Assembly: GCF_025961225.1 (NCBI RefSeq) | Contig: NZ_JAOQNG010000001.1 | Span: 905,001 to 969,000, forward strand | Direction: 5' to 3' | Length of the DNA stretch: 64,000 nt | Source: Azospirillum canadense | GTDB lineage: Bacteria; Pseudomonadota; Alphaproteobacteria; Azospirillales; Azospirillaceae | Shown here: positions 42,063 through 52,012 of the stretch, piece by piece | How positions within the stretch are numbered: position 1 is the first letter of the stretch | Layout: every line of letters starts with the position of its first letter | Program-made: the position numbers and the translations under genes | The notes under the pieces: model-generated | What the model was told of the DNA's origin: nothing | Database searches by the model: none | What the model saw: only the letters and a program-made list of their open reading frames with translations

Positions 42063-43889
42063 TCAGCCCAGCCGGCGCTTCCTCTCTTCCGGCTCCCTTT
42101 TTTCTTTCGCCTCCGGCTCCTCGCGATCCGCCTCGAACAGCGTCTGCAACTCGGCGGCGGCCTGTTGGGAGGTCTGGATCAGGCGGTTCTCGTCGTGGTG
42201 GACGGCGTGCTGCCGGATCAAGGTGCGCTCGTCGTGGGCGCGGAAGGTTTCCACCGTCCGCTCCGCCTCGTCGTGCGGGACGCCCAGCGCCTCCAGCACG
42301 CCGCCGGTCAGGCGCAGGCTGGAATCGAAGGTCTCGCGCACGAAATGCGTCACGCCGCGGTCCATCAGGTAATGGGCGTGCCGGCGGTTGCGGGCGCGGG
42401 CATAGATGGTCAGGTGGGGGAAGTGGCGGGCCGCGATCTCCACCACGCGCAGCGACTGCTCCATGTCGTCCAGCGCCACGACCAGCACCTTGGCGTGCTC
42501 GGCCCCGGCGGCGCGCAGCAGGTCCTCCCGCGTCGGGTCGCCGTAATAGACCTTGCTGCCGAAGCGGCGCACGAAATCGACCTGGGCGGCGCTCTGCTCC
42601 AGCGCGGTGAAGGGGATGTTGCGCAGGCGCAGCACGCGTCCGACGATCTGCCCGACCCGGCCGAAGCCGCAGATGATCACCGGCGGTTCGCCGTCCAGCT
42701 CGATCTTGTCGTAGGGGCGCGCCGGCTTGATGATCAGGCGCGGGGCGAGCCACCGCTCCTCCGCCGCGAAGAGGAAGGGGGTGGCGATCATCGTCAGCGT
42801 GACGACCAGCATGGCGGCGGTCGACTGGTCACCGCTCATGGCGCCGACGCCCACGGCCAGCCCGAACAGGACGAAACCGAACTCGCTGCCCTGGCTCAGC
42901 ACCGACGACAGCCGTATGGAGCCGCCGGGGCGAAGGCCGGACAGGCGGGCCAGCGCGAACAGCACCGCGCCCTTCAGCGCCATCACCCCCAGCGCCAGCG
43001 ACAGGTAGAACAGGGGTTGCGCCATCAGCGCCTTCACGTCGGCGCCCATGCCCACCGACACGAAGAAGAAGCCCAGCAACAGCCCCTCGAACGGTGCCAC
43101 GTCGGCCTGCACCTCGTGCCGGTACTCCGAGTCGGACAGCAGCACGCCCGCCATGAAGGCGCCCAGCGACATGGACAGCCCGCCCCAGGCGGCGAGGAAG
43201 GCGGTGCCCAGCACGATCAGCAGGGCGGCGGCGGTGAAGATCTCCGGTGTCTTGGCCGCGTCCACTGCGCGCAGGATGGGGCGCAGCAGGTGGCGGCCGC
43301 CGGCCAGGATCGCGGCGACGACGGCGATCGCCTTCAGCACGGCCAGCCAGGCGCCGTTGGCGTCCGGCATGACGTCGCCTGTGCCGAGCAGCGGCAGAAG
43401 CGCCACCGCCGGAATGATCGCAAGGTCCTGGAACAGCAGGATGGAGAAGGCGCTGCGGCCCGCGTTGGTGGTCAGAAGCTCCCGCTCCGCCAGCATCGGC
43501 AGGACCATGGCGGTGGAGGAGAGCGCCAGCCCGAACCCCACCACCAGCGCCGCCGCCATGGACAGTCCCAACAGAAGGAACGCCGCCGCGGCGATGACCA
43601 GCGTGGTCAGCGCCACCTGCGCGCCGCCGAGCCCGAGCACCGCCTTGCGCATGACCCAGAGCCGGGCGGGGCGAAGCTCCAGCCCGATCAGGAACAGCAG
43701 CATGATGACGCCGAATTCGGAGACGTGGCTGATCGCGCCCACGTCGGTGACGAGGCCGAGCCCGGCCGGTCCGATGACCAGCCCCGCCCCCAGGTAGCCG
43801 ACCGGCCCGCCGAAGCCCAGCCGCTTCGCGACCGGAACGGCCAGGACCACGGCGGCCAGCAGGACCACCACCGTCAAGAGATCCGACAT
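42063..43889 (-). CDS. Kef-type cation/proton antiporter (CPA2 family)
   Basis: 608 aa. The first 380 residues form about 12 transmembrane helices of a Na+/H+-exchanger domain (GLVIGPAGLGLVTD, SEFGVIMLLFLIGLELRP, ALSSTAMVLPML, QDLAIIPAVALLPLLG). A cytoplasmic TrkA-N/RCK domain with the dinucleotide motif ICGFGRVGQIVGRVL near 407 follows, then a charged Glu/Arg tail. Probably a potassium efflux antiporter (KefB/KefC-like). No glutathione-linked KefF/G partner is nearby. ATG 43889 starts the first helix; a 25-residue extension upstream is unlikely. Confidence 0.92.
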   Translation of the reverse strand: MSDLLTVVVLLAAVVLAVPVAKRLGFGGPVGYLGAGLVIGPAGLGLVTDVGAISHVSEFGVIMLLFLIGLELRPARLWVMRKAVLGLGGAQVALTTLVIAAAAFLLLGLSMAAALVVGFGLALSSTAMVLPMLAERELLTTNAGRSAFSILLFQDLAIIPAVALLPLLGTGDVMPDANGAWLAVLKAIAVVAAILAGGRHLLRPILRAVDAAKTPEIFTAAALLIVLGTAFLAAWGGLSMSLGAFMAGVLLSDSEYRHEVQADVAPFEGLLLGFFFVSVGMGADVKALMAQPLFYLSLALGVMALKGAVLFALARLSGLRPGGSIRLSSVLSQGSEFGFVLFGLAVGVGAMSGDQSTAAMLVVTLTMIATPFLFAAEERWLAPRLIIKPARPYDKIELDGEPPVIICGFGRVGQIVGRVLRLRNIPFTALEQSAAQVDFVRRFGSKVYYGDPTREDLLRAAGAEHAKVLVVALDDMEQSLRVVEIAARHFPHLTIYARARNRRHAHYLMDRGVTHFVRETFDSSLRLTGGVLEALGVPHDEAERTVETFRAHDERTLIRQHAVHHDENRLIQTSQQAAAELQTLFEADREEPEAKEKREPEERKRRLG

Positions 43890-44014
43890 CCACCCCGTCC
43901 CTGCGTCTTTTCCAGGTCGGAATATGGGGACGGGACGGCGGATCGGGTACCGACCGGCTTCCAATGCTTACGTATGATGGAAGCCGGTTCGGAACCCAGC
44001 TTATTGGCCGGGGC

Positions 44015-45175
44015 TCACTGCACCACGATCCGGGGTGCCGCACGCGTTGGACCCTGGTTGCCGGCGATCTTCTCCCAGAGGCGCTTGGCGATGCCGCGGT
44101 AGGCCTTCGCGTGCTCCGACTCCGGCTGGGAGACGGTGATCGGCTGGCCCTGGTCGGAGGTCTCGCGGATGTCGATGTGCAGCGGGATCTCGCCCAGGAA
44201 CTCCATGCCCAGGTCGTCGGCTTCCTTGCGGGCGCCGCCGTGGCTGAAGATGTCCGTGCGGTGGCCGCAGTTGGGGCAGCAGAAATAGCTCATGTTCTCG
44301 ATGATGCCGAGGACGGGCACGTCCACGCGGCGGAACATGTTCAGCCCCTTGCGGGCATCGAGCAGCGCGATGTCCTGCGGCGTGGAGACGATCACCGCGC
44401 CGGCCAGCGGCACCTGCTGTGCCATGGTCAGCTGCGCGTCGCCGGTGCCCGGCGGCATGTCGACCACCAGCACGTCCAACTCGCCCCAGTTCACGTCGCG
44501 CAGCATCTGCTGCAGGGCGCTCATCACCATCGGGCCGCGCCAGATCATCGGCGTGTCCTCGGCGACCAGGAAGCCCATGGACATCACCTTGATGCCATAG
44601 TTCTCCATCGGCTCCAGCACGCGGCCGTCGTGGCTGACCGGGCGGCCGGAGATGCCGAGCATGCGCGGCATGGACGGACCGTAGATGTCGGCGTCCAGCA
44701 GGCCGACCTTCTGCCCGTTCGCCGCCATGGCGAGCGCCAGGTTGGCGGCGGTGGTGGACTTGCCGACGCCGCCCTTGCCGCTTGCTACGGCGACGATCGC
44801 CTTCACGCCGGGGACGAGCGGCTTCTGCTCCTGCGGCTGGGCTTGTCCGTGGCTGTGCCCGTGCCCGCCGTGGGCGTGACCGTGCCCTTGCGCCGGCTGG
44901 GGCGCCTGCTGCCCCTGTCCGCCGGCGCGGTGCGCCGTCAGGACCGCGGTGACGGACAGGACGCCCGGCACGCGCTCCACCGCCTTCTCGGCGGCGTGGC
45001 GCACCGGCTCGGCCTGGGCGCCGCGCTTGGGGTCCACTTCGATCGAAAAGGCGACGTTGCCGTCGCGCACGACGAGGCCGGACAACATGCCGAGGCTGAC
45101 GATGTCCTTGCCCCGTTCCGGATCGATTACGGTCCTGAGAGCCTCAAGGACTTGAGCTTCGCTGACCTGGGCCAT
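44015..45175 (-). CDS. Iron-sulphur cluster carrier, Mrp/ApbC P-loop ATPase
   Basis: 386 aa. An N-terminal MIP18/DUF59-type domain (residues 5-85, [18 protein letters not shown]) is followed by a His/Gly-rich linker ([14 protein letters not shown], about 95-108) and the ParA-like ATPase. The latter has the deviant Walker [42 protein letters not shown] and the CxxC motif FCCPNC that binds the bridging cluster in dimers. It loads Fe-S clusters onto target enzymes. The His-rich linker is unusual. Confidence 0.94.
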   Translation of the reverse strand: MAQVSEAQVLEALRTVIDPERGKDIVSLGMLSGLVVRDGNVAFSIEVDPKRGAQAEPVRHAAEKAVERVPGVLSVTAVLTAHRAGGQGQQAPQPAQGHGHAHGGHGHSHGQAQPQEQKPLVPGVKAIVAVASGKGGVGKSTTAANLALAMAANGQKVGLLDADIYGPSMPRMLGISGRPVSHDGRVLEPMENYGIKVMSMGFLVAEDTPMIWRGPMVMSALQQMLRDVNWGELDVLVVDMPPGTGDAQLTMAQQVPLAGAVIVSTPQDIALLDARKGLNMFRRVDVPVLGIIENMSYFCCPNCGHRTDIFSHGGARKEADDLGMEFLGEIPLHIDIRETSDQGQPITVSQPESEHAKAYRGIAKRLWEKIAGNQGPTRAAPRIVVQ

Positions 45176-45358
45176 GGTTGAAAACTCCGCTTCCTTCCCG
45201 ATATTGGCGGATATCCGTCGGTGAACTCCCTCCCCGAAGGGAGAGGCACTATAGGACCGTCGGGCAATAATGGTAAAGGGACCGGACCGGTCGGCAATGA
45301 TTTCCGCCGGCCAAGGCCCCCGGTCAGGAACAAGAGAGCGCGAAGGGGAACGAACGGA

Positions 45359-46573
45359 ATGCCGTGGAGCAATCAGGGTGGGGGTGGCGGTGGCGGCCCC
45401 TGGGGATCTCCGCCGGGGGGCGGCGGACAGAATCCGTGGGGCAGGCCGCCGGGTGGCGGCGGCGGAAGCGGTGGGGGCGGCGGCGGACCGCAGCCTCCCG
45501 ATCTTGAGGATTTGCTGCGCCGCGGCCAGGACCGCCTGAAGAAAGTCATGCCGGGGGGTGTGGGCAGCGGCCGCGGCATCGCGCTCGTCGTCGGCCTGCT
45601 CGCCATCATCTGGCTGGCCAGCGGCATCTACCGCGTCGAGGCGGACGAGCAGGGGGTCGTCCTTCGCTTCGGCCAGTGGACCCGCACCGAGCAACCGGGC
45701 CTGCGCTACCACCTGCCGGCGCCGATCGAATCGGTGCTGCTGCCCAAGGTGACGCGCGTCAACCGCATCGAGGTGGGCTACCGGTCCGCCGGAGACGGAC
45801 GGCGCGGCGACCGCGACGTGCCGGACGAGTCGCTGATGCTGACCGGCGACGAGAACATCATCGACATCGACTTCACCGTCTTCTGGGTGATCAAGGACGC
45901 GGGCCAGTACCTGTTCAAGATCCGCGAGCCCGAGGTCACCGTGAAGAAGGCGGCGGAAAGCGCCATGCGCGAGGTCATCGGCCGCACCGAGCTGCAGCCG
46001 GCCCTGACCGAGGCGCGCCAGCAGATCGAGACCTCCACGCGCCAGCTCCTTCAGGCCATGCTCGACGACTATCAGGCGGGCATCGAGGTGACGCAGGTGC
46101 AGTTGCAGAAGGCCGATCCGCCGGCGCCCGTCATCGACGCCTTCAACGACGTGCAGCGCGCCCGCGCCGACCGCGAACGCGCCCGCAACGAGGCGGAAGC
46201 CTACCGCAACGACGTCATCCCGCGCGCCCGCGGCGACGCGGAACGCCTGATCCAGGAGGCCTCGGCCTACCGCGAGCAGGTCGTGAACCTGGCGCAGGGC
46301 GACGCGGAGCGCTTCCGCAAGGTCTACGACGCCTTCTCGCAGGCCAAGGAAGTGACCGCCAAGCGCATGTATCTGGAAACCATGGAAGAGATCCTGCGCG
46401 GCGCCCACAAGGTCATCATCGACGGCAACGCCCAGGGTGCCCAGGGGGTCGTCCCCTACCTGCCGCTCGGCCAGCTCCAGCCGGCCCCGGCGGCCGTGCC
46501 GCCGTCTCCGGCCCGGCCCGGACAGCCCGCGTCGCAACCCGGCCCGGTGATGTCCGGCCAGCAGACCCGCTGA
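45359..46573 (+). CDS. hflK: FtsH protease regulator HflK
   Basis: 404 aa. The Gly/Pro/Trp-rich cytoplasmic N-terminus (about 70 residues) is typical of HflK. A transmembrane helix ([17 protein letters not shown], about 77-95) and an SPFH/band-7 domain ([20 protein letters not shown] onward) follow, with long helices rich in [18 protein letters not shown]. With HflC it forms the periplasmic cage around FtsH that controls membrane-protein degradation. The start at 45359 is weakly supported, with GGAACG upstream. Confidence 0.95.
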   Translation: MPWSNQGGGGGGGPWGSPPGGGGQNPWGRPPGGGGGSGGGGGGPQPPDLEDLLRRGQDRLKKVMPGGVGSGRGIALVVGLLAIIWLASGIYRVEADEQGVVLRFGQWTRTEQPGLRYHLPAPIESVLLPKVTRVNRIEVGYRSAGDGRRGDRDVPDESLMLTGDENIIDIDFTVFWVIKDAGQYLFKIREPEVTVKKAAESAMREVIGRTELQPALTEARQQIETSTRQLLQAMLDDYQAGIEVTQVQLQKADPPAPVIDAFNDVQRARADRERARNEAEAYRNDVIPRARGDAERLIQEASAYREQVVNLAQGDAERFRKVYDAFSQAKEVTAKRMYLETMEEILRGAHKVIIDGNAQGAQGVVPYLPLGQLQPAPAAVPPSPARPGQPASQPGPVMSGQQTR

Positions 46574-46586
46574 GGAGGCGACGACC

Positions 46587-47531
46587 ATGAACCGCAGTCT
46601 CTTGATCGTCGGCATCGGCATCCTGCTGGCGGGCGTCATCGCCTCCGCCTCGCTCTTCACCGTGAACGAGGCGCAGCAGGCGCTGGTCCTCCAGTTCGGC
46701 GAACCGGTGCGCGTCCTGCGCGATCCCGGCCTGAAGGCCAAGATCCCCTTCATCCAGGAGGTGCGCATCCTCGACCGGCGCGTGCTCGACCTCGACCCGC
46801 CGGTGGAGCAGGTGATCCTGGCCGACCAGAAGCGCCTGGACGTCGACGCCTTCGCCCGCTACCGCATCCTCGACCCGCTGCGCTTCTACCAGACCGCCGG
46901 TACGGAAGCGGTGGCCGAGACGCGCATGAACGCCATCGTGAACTCGGCGCTGCGCCGCGTGCTCGGCAGCGTGACCCTGCTCGCCATCCTGTCGGACGAG
47001 CGTCCGCGCGTCATGAACGACATCCGCGGCCAGGTGAACGACGAAGCGAAACGCTTCGGCATCGAGATCGTCGACGTCCGCATCCGCCGCGCAGACCTGC
47101 CGGAGGAGACCAGCCAGTCGATCTTCGCCCGCATGCGCTCCGAGCGCGAACGCGAGGCGGCGGAGGCCCGCGCCCAGGGCCAGGAGCAGTCGCAGCAGAT
47201 CCGCGCCCGCGCCGACCGCGAACGCACGGTCATCCTGGCCGAGGCGCAGCGCGACTCGCAGATCCTGCGCGGCGAAGGCGACAACCAGGCGCTGAAGCTG
47301 ATCGCCGAGGCGACCTCCCGCGATCCGCAGTTCTACAGCTTCTACCGGACGCTGGAAGCCTACCGGAAGGCGCTGAACAAGGACGACACCACCATGGTGC
47401 TGTCCCCGACCGGCGAGTTCTTCCGCTACTTCGGCGACATTACGGGCAAGGGCCAGCAGGGGCCCGCGCCGACCAACGCGCCGGCCACGCCCGGTCCGGC
47501 GAACGCCGGCGCCGCGACGGCCCAGCAATAG
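46587..47531 (+). CDS. hflC: FtsH protease regulator HflC
   Basis: 314 aa. One N-terminal transmembrane helix ([20 protein letters not shown]), an SPFH domain ([20 protein letters not shown]), then the helical [18 protein letters not shown] region and a conserved [15 protein letters not shown] segment ([20 protein letters not shown]). GAGGAGGCGACC precedes the ATG, 13 bp after hflK. Confidence 0.96.
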   Translation: MNRSLLIVGIGILLAGVIASASLFTVNEAQQALVLQFGEPVRVLRDPGLKAKIPFIQEVRILDRRVLDLDPPVEQVILADQKRLDVDAFARYRILDPLRFYQTAGTEAVAETRMNAIVNSALRRVLGSVTLLAILSDERPRVMNDIRGQVNDEAKRFGIEIVDVRIRRADLPEETSQSIFARMRSEREREAAEARAQGQEQSQQIRARADRERTVILAEAQRDSQILRGEGDNQALKLIAEATSRDPQFYSFYRTLEAYRKALNKDDTTMVLSPTGEFFRYFGDITGKGQQGPAPTNAPATPGPANAGAATAQQ

Positions 47532-47560
47532 GCAGACATCTTACCTAGCCGCCAACCACC

Positions 47561-47658
47561 TTCCACCGTCATTCCCGCGAAGGCGGGAATCCAGGGCACA
47601 TCTGTCGCTTAGCGGCGGCGTTTCCTGGATCCCAGCCTTCGCTGGGATGACGGTGGAA
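47561..47658. repeat. Dispersed palindrome of the 'cattcccgcgaaggcgggaa' type
   Basis: Inverted repeat of 35 bp (47561-47595 and 47624-47658, 31 matches). Each arm is itself a hairpin (ATTCCCGCGAAGGCGGGAAT; ATCCCAGCCTTCGCTGGGAT). Repeats with this core are widespread in proteobacterial genomes. Located between hflC and the DUF2065 gene. Confidence 0.9.
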
Positions 47659-47757
47659 AGGGGCTTTGCGTCCTATACGGTCCGATTTGTTGACGTAGGC
47701 GCCGGCCGTGGAGGTAGGGTGGAGACGTTCCGACCCTCCCACCCGAAATTCCTCTCC

Positions 47758-47946
47758 ATGACCGACCTTTTCACCGCGCTCGCCCTCGTCCTGGTGATCG
47801 AGGGCGCGCTCTACGCGCTGTTTCCGAACGCGATGCGGCGCGTGATCGCCGAAGCGCTGTCCCTGCCGGAGAACCACATGCGCGCCGCCGGCCTCGTCGC
47901 GGCGATGGCTGGGGTCGGGCTGGTCTGGCTTCTGCGCGGGGCTTGA
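47758..47946 (+). CDS. DUF2065 small membrane protein
   Basis: 62 aa with two hydrophobic segments (FTALALVLVIEGALYALF and AGLVAAMAGVGLVWLL) separated by NAMRRVIAEALSLPENHMR. This matches DUF2065, which is often found next to hflK-hflC-degP. Function unknown; an accessory of the FtsH/HflKC system is suggested by context only. Confidence 0.88.
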   Translation: MTDLFTALALVLVIEGALYALFPNAMRRVIAEALSLPENHMRAAGLVAAMAGVGLVWLLRGA

Positions 47947-48033
47947 ACGGGTCCGCGCAATAGGGGGAATGGGGGCCGAATCGCCGCGCGGTCTCTGGAC
48001 CAACGCGCCATTTTCCGGCCATACTCGCCCCCC

Positions 48034-48052
48034 TATACTCAACCAGAGTATA
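48034..48052. promoter_or_regulatory. AT-rich inverted repeat upstream of degP
   Basis: TATACTC-aacca-GAGTATA, a perfect 7-bp inverted repeat in the only AT-rich patch of the 319-bp region 47947-48265, followed by TTGACC (48054-48059) and TTATATTC. A regulator-binding site or promoter is plausible. Otherwise I see no gene in this interval. Confidence 0.45.
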
Positions 48053-48265
48053 TTTGACCTTTTATATTCGCCGGCCGTCCTTGGCCCGAGGCGAGGTGGG
48101 CCGCGTCGAGGGGAGTGTGAGAGTTCGCGAAGCGCTTGGAGCCCTGTTTGCTTGAAGCGCCGTCGCGCACGGCTTACATCCGCTTCACACGGATCGGGTG
48201 GGCGCCCTCGGCACGCACGCCAAATGGAACAAGAAGCGGCCGGACGTCCGGCAGGGAGAGCTGAG

Positions 48266-49825
48266 TTGAACCCTAACCTTTGCACCAAGCGCGCCGTGGT
48301 CGCGGCTTCCGCCGACCGGCGCAACCGTCTGTCCACGCGGGCGGGTGTCGTTCCCCTGATGGCCGCTCTCCTGTGGGTGCTGACCGCCGTCGTCGGCAAC
48401 CCCGCCGCCGCGCAGGCACGGCAGGCCCCCGGCAGCTTCGCGGACCTCGCGGAGAAGCTGTTGCCCGCCGTGGTCAACATCTCCACCAGCCAGGCGGCGC
48501 CGCAGCGCCCGCAGGGCTCGCGGCCGGAGCTGCCGCAATTCCCGCCGGGCTCGCCCTTCGAAGAGTTCTTCAAGGACTTCTTCGACCGCCAGCAGCAGGA
48601 CCAGCCGCAGGCGCAGCGCAAGGCGACCTCGCTCGGCTCGGGCTTCATCATCGACGCCAAGAACGGGCTGGTCGTCACCAACAACCACGTCATCCAGGAC
48701 GCGGACGAGATCACCGTCATCCTGCAGGACGACACCAACATCAAGGCGGAGCTGGTCGGCAAGGACACCAAGACCGACGTCGCCCTGCTGAAGATCAAGA
48801 CGAACCACCCGCTGACCGCCGTCCCCTTCGGCGATTCGGACGCCATGCGCGTGGGCGACTGGGTGCTGGCCATCGGCAACCCGTTCGGTCTCGGCGGGTC
48901 GGTGACCGCGGGCATCATCTCGGCGCGCCAGCGCGACATCAACGCCGGCCCCTACGACGATTTCCTGCAGACCGACGCCTCGATCAACCGCGGCAACTCC
49001 GGCGGCCCGATGTTCAACCTGAACGGCGAGGTCATCGGCATCAACACGGCGATCTACTCGCCGTCGGGCGGCTCGGTCGGCATCGGCTTCGCCATTCCGG
49101 CCAACCTCGCCAAGCAGGTGGTGGCGCAGCTGCGCGACTACGGCAAGACCCGCCGCGGCTGGCTGGGCGTCCGCATCCAGGCGGTCACGCCGGAGATCGC
49201 GGAGAGCCTCGGCCTCCAGGCCCACAAGGGCGCGCTCGTCGCCTCCGTCACGCCGGGCGGCCCCGCGGCCAAGGCCGGCATCCAGGCCGGCGACGTGGTG
49301 ACCAAGTTCGACAACCGCGACATCGGCGAGTCCCGCCGCCTGCCGCGCGTCGTTGCCGAGACCGGCATCGACAAGTCGGTCCCGGTCGAGGTGTGGCGCA
49401 AGGGCAAGGCCGTGACCATGCAGGTCAAGGTCGGTGAGCTTGAGGCCGCCGAAGAGTCCGGCCTGCTCGCCGCCGTGCCGGACGAGCAGCGCCGCCAACC
49501 GCAGCAGGCCCCGGCCCCGAAGCAGACCGAGGCGCTGGGCCTGAAGCTGACCGGCATCACCCCGGAACTGCGCCAGCAGTTCGAGATCAAGCCCGAGCTG
49601 AAGGGCGTGGTCGTGACGGAGGTGTCGAACAACTCGACCGCGTCGGAAAAGGGCATGCGCCCCGGCGACGTGATCATCGAGGTCGGCCAGGAGGAAGTCC
49701 GCAAGCCGGAAGACGTCGCCACCAAGATCCAGAAGGCCAAGGAGCAGGGCAAGAAGTCGATCCTGCTGCTGGTCGACCGCAAGGGCGACCTGCGCTTCGT
49801 CGCCATCCCGCTCGGCCAGGGCTGA
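48266..49825 (+). CDS. degP: Periplasmic serine protease DegP/HtrA family (Do)
   Basis: 519 aa. Signal peptide (VVPLMAALLWVLTAVVGNP, cleavage near AAA-QA). The trypsin-like domain has the triad His141 (TNNHVI), Asp171 (KTDVALLKI) and Ser245 (GNSGGPMF). Two PDZ domains follow: GWLGVRIQAVTPEIAESLGL near 295 and LGLKLTGITPELRQQF near 425. It degrades misfolded envelope proteins. TTG at 48266 with GGGAGAG 5 nt upstream is the best start; the ATG at 48223 is in frame but lacks a site. Conserved neighbour of hflKC. Confidence 0.94.
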   Translation: MNPNLCTKRAVVAASADRRNRLSTRAGVVPLMAALLWVLTAVVGNPAAAQARQAPGSFADLAEKLLPAVVNISTSQAAPQRPQGSRPELPQFPPGSPFEEFFKDFFDRQQQDQPQAQRKATSLGSGFIIDAKNGLVVTNNHVIQDADEITVILQDDTNIKAELVGKDTKTDVALLKIKTNHPLTAVPFGDSDAMRVGDWVLAIGNPFGLGGSVTAGIISARQRDINAGPYDDFLQTDASINRGNSGGPMFNLNGEVIGINTAIYSPSGGSVGIGFAIPANLAKQVVAQLRDYGKTRRGWLGVRIQAVTPEIAESLGLQAHKGALVASVTPGGPAAKAGIQAGDVVTKFDNRDIGESRRLPRVVAETGIDKSVPVEVWRKGKAVTMQVKVGELEAAEESGLLAAVPDEQRRQPQQAPAPKQTEALGLKLTGITPELRQQFEIKPELKGVVVTEVSNNSTASEKGMRPGDVIIEVGQEEVRKPEDVATKIQKAKEQGKKSILLLVDRKGDLRFVAIPLGQG

Positions 49826-49857
49826 CGGGGTCTGTGTTCTAACGGGGGCGCTCCAGC

Positions 49858-49893
49858 AAAAAGGCACCGGCGGGAAACCGCCGGTGCCTTTTT
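49858..49893. terminator. Bidirectional terminator between degP and serB
   Basis: Perfect 16-bp stem AAAAAGGCACCGGCGG with GAAA tetraloop; T-tract on both strands. Serves the two convergent genes. Confidence 0.95.
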
Positions 49894-49914
49894 CTTTTTC
49901 GTGCCTGCCCGGTG

Positions 49915-50823
49915 TTACCCCTCCACGATCTCGCCAGCGCGGTAGCCCTGGGCGTAGAGCAGTGCGGTCAGGTCGCTGTGGTCCACACGGGCGCGGGCCT
50001 GGGCGGCGACCGTCGGCTTGGCGTGGTAGGCGACGCCGAGCCCGGCGGCGAGCAGCATGGGCAGGTCGTTGGCGCCGTCGCCGACCGCCATGGTCTCCGG
50101 CGTCGGGACGCGGCGCTCGCCGGCGTAGGCGAGTAGGGCCTCCAGCTTGCTGTCCTTGTCGAGGATCGGCTCGACCACCGCGCCGGTCATGGTGCCGTCC
50201 ACCACCTCCAACACGTTGCCGCGATCGTCGTCGAAGCCGACCCAGCTCCGCACCCGCTCGGTGAAGCAGCGGAAGCCGCCGGAGACCAGCACGCAGGTGG
50301 CGCCGTTGGTGCGCATGGTGGCGACCAGCGCCTTGGCGCCCGGCATCAGGGTGGCGCGCTGCCACACCTCGTCGATGACGCTTTCCTTGAGACCCTTCAG
50401 CAGGGCGACGCGCTCGCGCACCGCGCCCTTGAAATCGATCTCGCCGTTCATGGCGCGGGCGGTGATGTCGGCGATGTGCTGCTTCAGCCCGACATAGTCG
50501 CCCAACTCGTCCAACATTTCCTGCTGGATGATCGTCGATTCCATGTCGGCGACCAGCAGGCGCTTCTTCCGGTTGGCGGGGGCTTGCGCGATCACATCCA
50601 CAGGCACGGGCACCGGCAGTTCGCCGAGCGCCCGGCGCACGGCAGCCTCCGCCTGTTCCGGGACCAGCCCGCGAAGCGCGATGTCGCAGGCCCGCCCGGG
50701 GGCCAGCCAGTCAAGCGTCACGGAATCCGCGCCCAGCGGGCCGAGGGCGGCGCGCGCGGTCTGCGCGGTCTGCTCGTCGAGCGCGAAGGACGTGGCGGCG
50801 ATCAGGGTGACGACAGCGCTCAT
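49915..50823 (-). CDS. serB: Phosphoserine phosphatase
   Basis: 302 aa. Last step of serine synthesis. An ACT-like N-terminal region (about 1-85) is followed by a HAD domain with the nucleophile motif LLVADMESTII (DxE in place of the commoner DxD), the cap with EMLDELGDYVGLKQHIADIT, VLVSGGFRCFTERV, and the Mg-binding AVGDGANDLPMLLAAGLGVA. Convergent with degP. Confidence 0.96.
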   Translation of the reverse strand: MSAVVTLIAATSFALDEQTAQTARAALGPLGADSVTLDWLAPGRACDIALRGLVPEQAEAAVRRALGELPVPVPVDVIAQAPANRKKRLLVADMESTIIQQEMLDELGDYVGLKQHIADITARAMNGEIDFKGAVRERVALLKGLKESVIDEVWQRATLMPGAKALVATMRTNGATCVLVSGGFRCFTERVRSWVGFDDDRGNVLEVVDGTMTGAVVEPILDKDSKLEALLAYAGERRVPTPETMAVGDGANDLPMLLAAGLGVAYHAKPTVAAQARARVDHSDLTALLYAQGYRAGEIVEG

Positions 50824-50980
50824 GGGGGCGATCCTGGAGAAAGTCCTGCGGGGAGGGCGCGCGCGCTCCCTACCACAGCCGGGGCACTCCGCCAACCATC
50901 GTGGCGTTGCATTCCGGCGCCGTCCCCTGCCATACGCTGTTTCCCCAATGGGGTATTGGTGGGGAACACGGGCAGGCGCG

Positions 50981-51994
50981 ATGACGAAGGACATCGGAAC
51001 GACGGGGGACGTGGTGGTGATCGGCGGGCCGACGGCGTCGGGCAAGTCGGGCATGGCGCTCGACATCGCGGAGGCGTTGGGTGGCACGGTGATCAACGCC
51101 GACAGCATGCAGCTTTACGCCGACCTCGACGTGCTGACCGCCCGGCCCGGCCCCGCTGACCTCGCGCGCGTGCCGCACCGGCTCTACGGCGTGCTGCCGG
51201 CCAGCGAGCGTGGCTCGGCCGCGCGCTGGCGCGACATGGCCCTGGCGGAGATCGCCGCGGCGCACGCGGCTGGTCGGCTGCCGGTGGTCGTCGGCGGCAC
51301 CGGCCTCTACCTGCGCAGCCTGATGGAGGGGCTGAGCGCCGTTCCCGCAATCCCCGAGGGAATCCGCCGGGCCGCCCACGCCCGCCTGCAGGAGTTGGGC
51401 GGCGAGGCCTTCCGTGCGGAGCTGGTTGCCCGCGACCCGGCGTCGGCCAAGCTGAACCCCGGCGACACCACCCGCCTGACCCGCGCCTGGGAGGTGCTGG
51501 AGGCGACCGGACACCCGCTGTCCCACTGGCAGACCCAGGCGGCGGACGGCGCGCCGGAGGGGTTGGCCTTCACCGTCCTCGTGCTCGACCCGCCGCGCGA
51601 CGCGCTCTACGCCAACTGCGACCGCCGCTTCGAACTGATGATGGGGCAGGGGGCGCTGGAGGAGGTGCGGCGGTTGGACGCACAGGCCCTAGAAAAATCC
51701 CTGGGCCCCGACCTGCCGGCCATGAAGGCGCTTGGCGTGCCGGAGCTGCGGCGATACTTGCAAAAGGAACTGTCACTGGAGCAAGCAATTTCACTGGCAC
51801 AACAATCCACGCGGCGTTATGCCAAGCGGCAGGTGACGTGGTTCCGCCACCAACTCGCTGCCCGCCCTCCGAACTTTGTCGAAGGCGGGGTCGGCGGCAA
51901 AACCGCGCATGGCAGCCATACGATCAATTCGCTCTATTCAGGATCGCTTAGTGAAGCAATACTGACCTATCTTGAAACGACGTTGCGTCGATGA
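50981..51994 (+). CDS. miaA: tRNA dimethylallyltransferase
   Basis: 337 aa; adds a dimethylallyl group to A37 of tRNAs reading UNN codons. P-loop GGPTASGKSGMALDIAE (about 15), INADSMQLYADLDVLTARP, VVVGGTGLYLRSLMEGLS and the C-terminal RRYAKRQVTWFRHQ are diagnostic. The C-terminal tail (about 35 residues, with VEGGVGGKTAHG) is less conserved. Divergent from serB; the aminotransferase gene follows 18 bp later. Confidence 0.97.
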   Translation: MTKDIGTTGDVVVIGGPTASGKSGMALDIAEALGGTVINADSMQLYADLDVLTARPGPADLARVPHRLYGVLPASERGSAARWRDMALAEIAAAHAAGRLPVVVGGTGLYLRSLMEGLSAVPAIPEGIRRAAHARLQELGGEAFRAELVARDPASAKLNPGDTTRLTRAWEVLEATGHPLSHWQTQAADGAPEGLAFTVLVLDPPRDALYANCDRRFELMMGQGALEEVRRLDAQALEKSLGPDLPAMKALGVPELRRYLQKELSLEQAISLAQQSTRRYAKRQVTWFRHQLAARPPNFVEGGVGGKTAHGSHTINSLYSGSLSEAILTYLETTLRR

Positions 51995-52012
51995 GCTTCA
52001 GGAGGACTTAAA

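Noticed and set aside
49915..50823. DMEST instead of DMDST in SerB as an inactivating change
   Set aside because: Glu at this position is common in related phosphoserine phosphatases; all other HAD motifs are intact.
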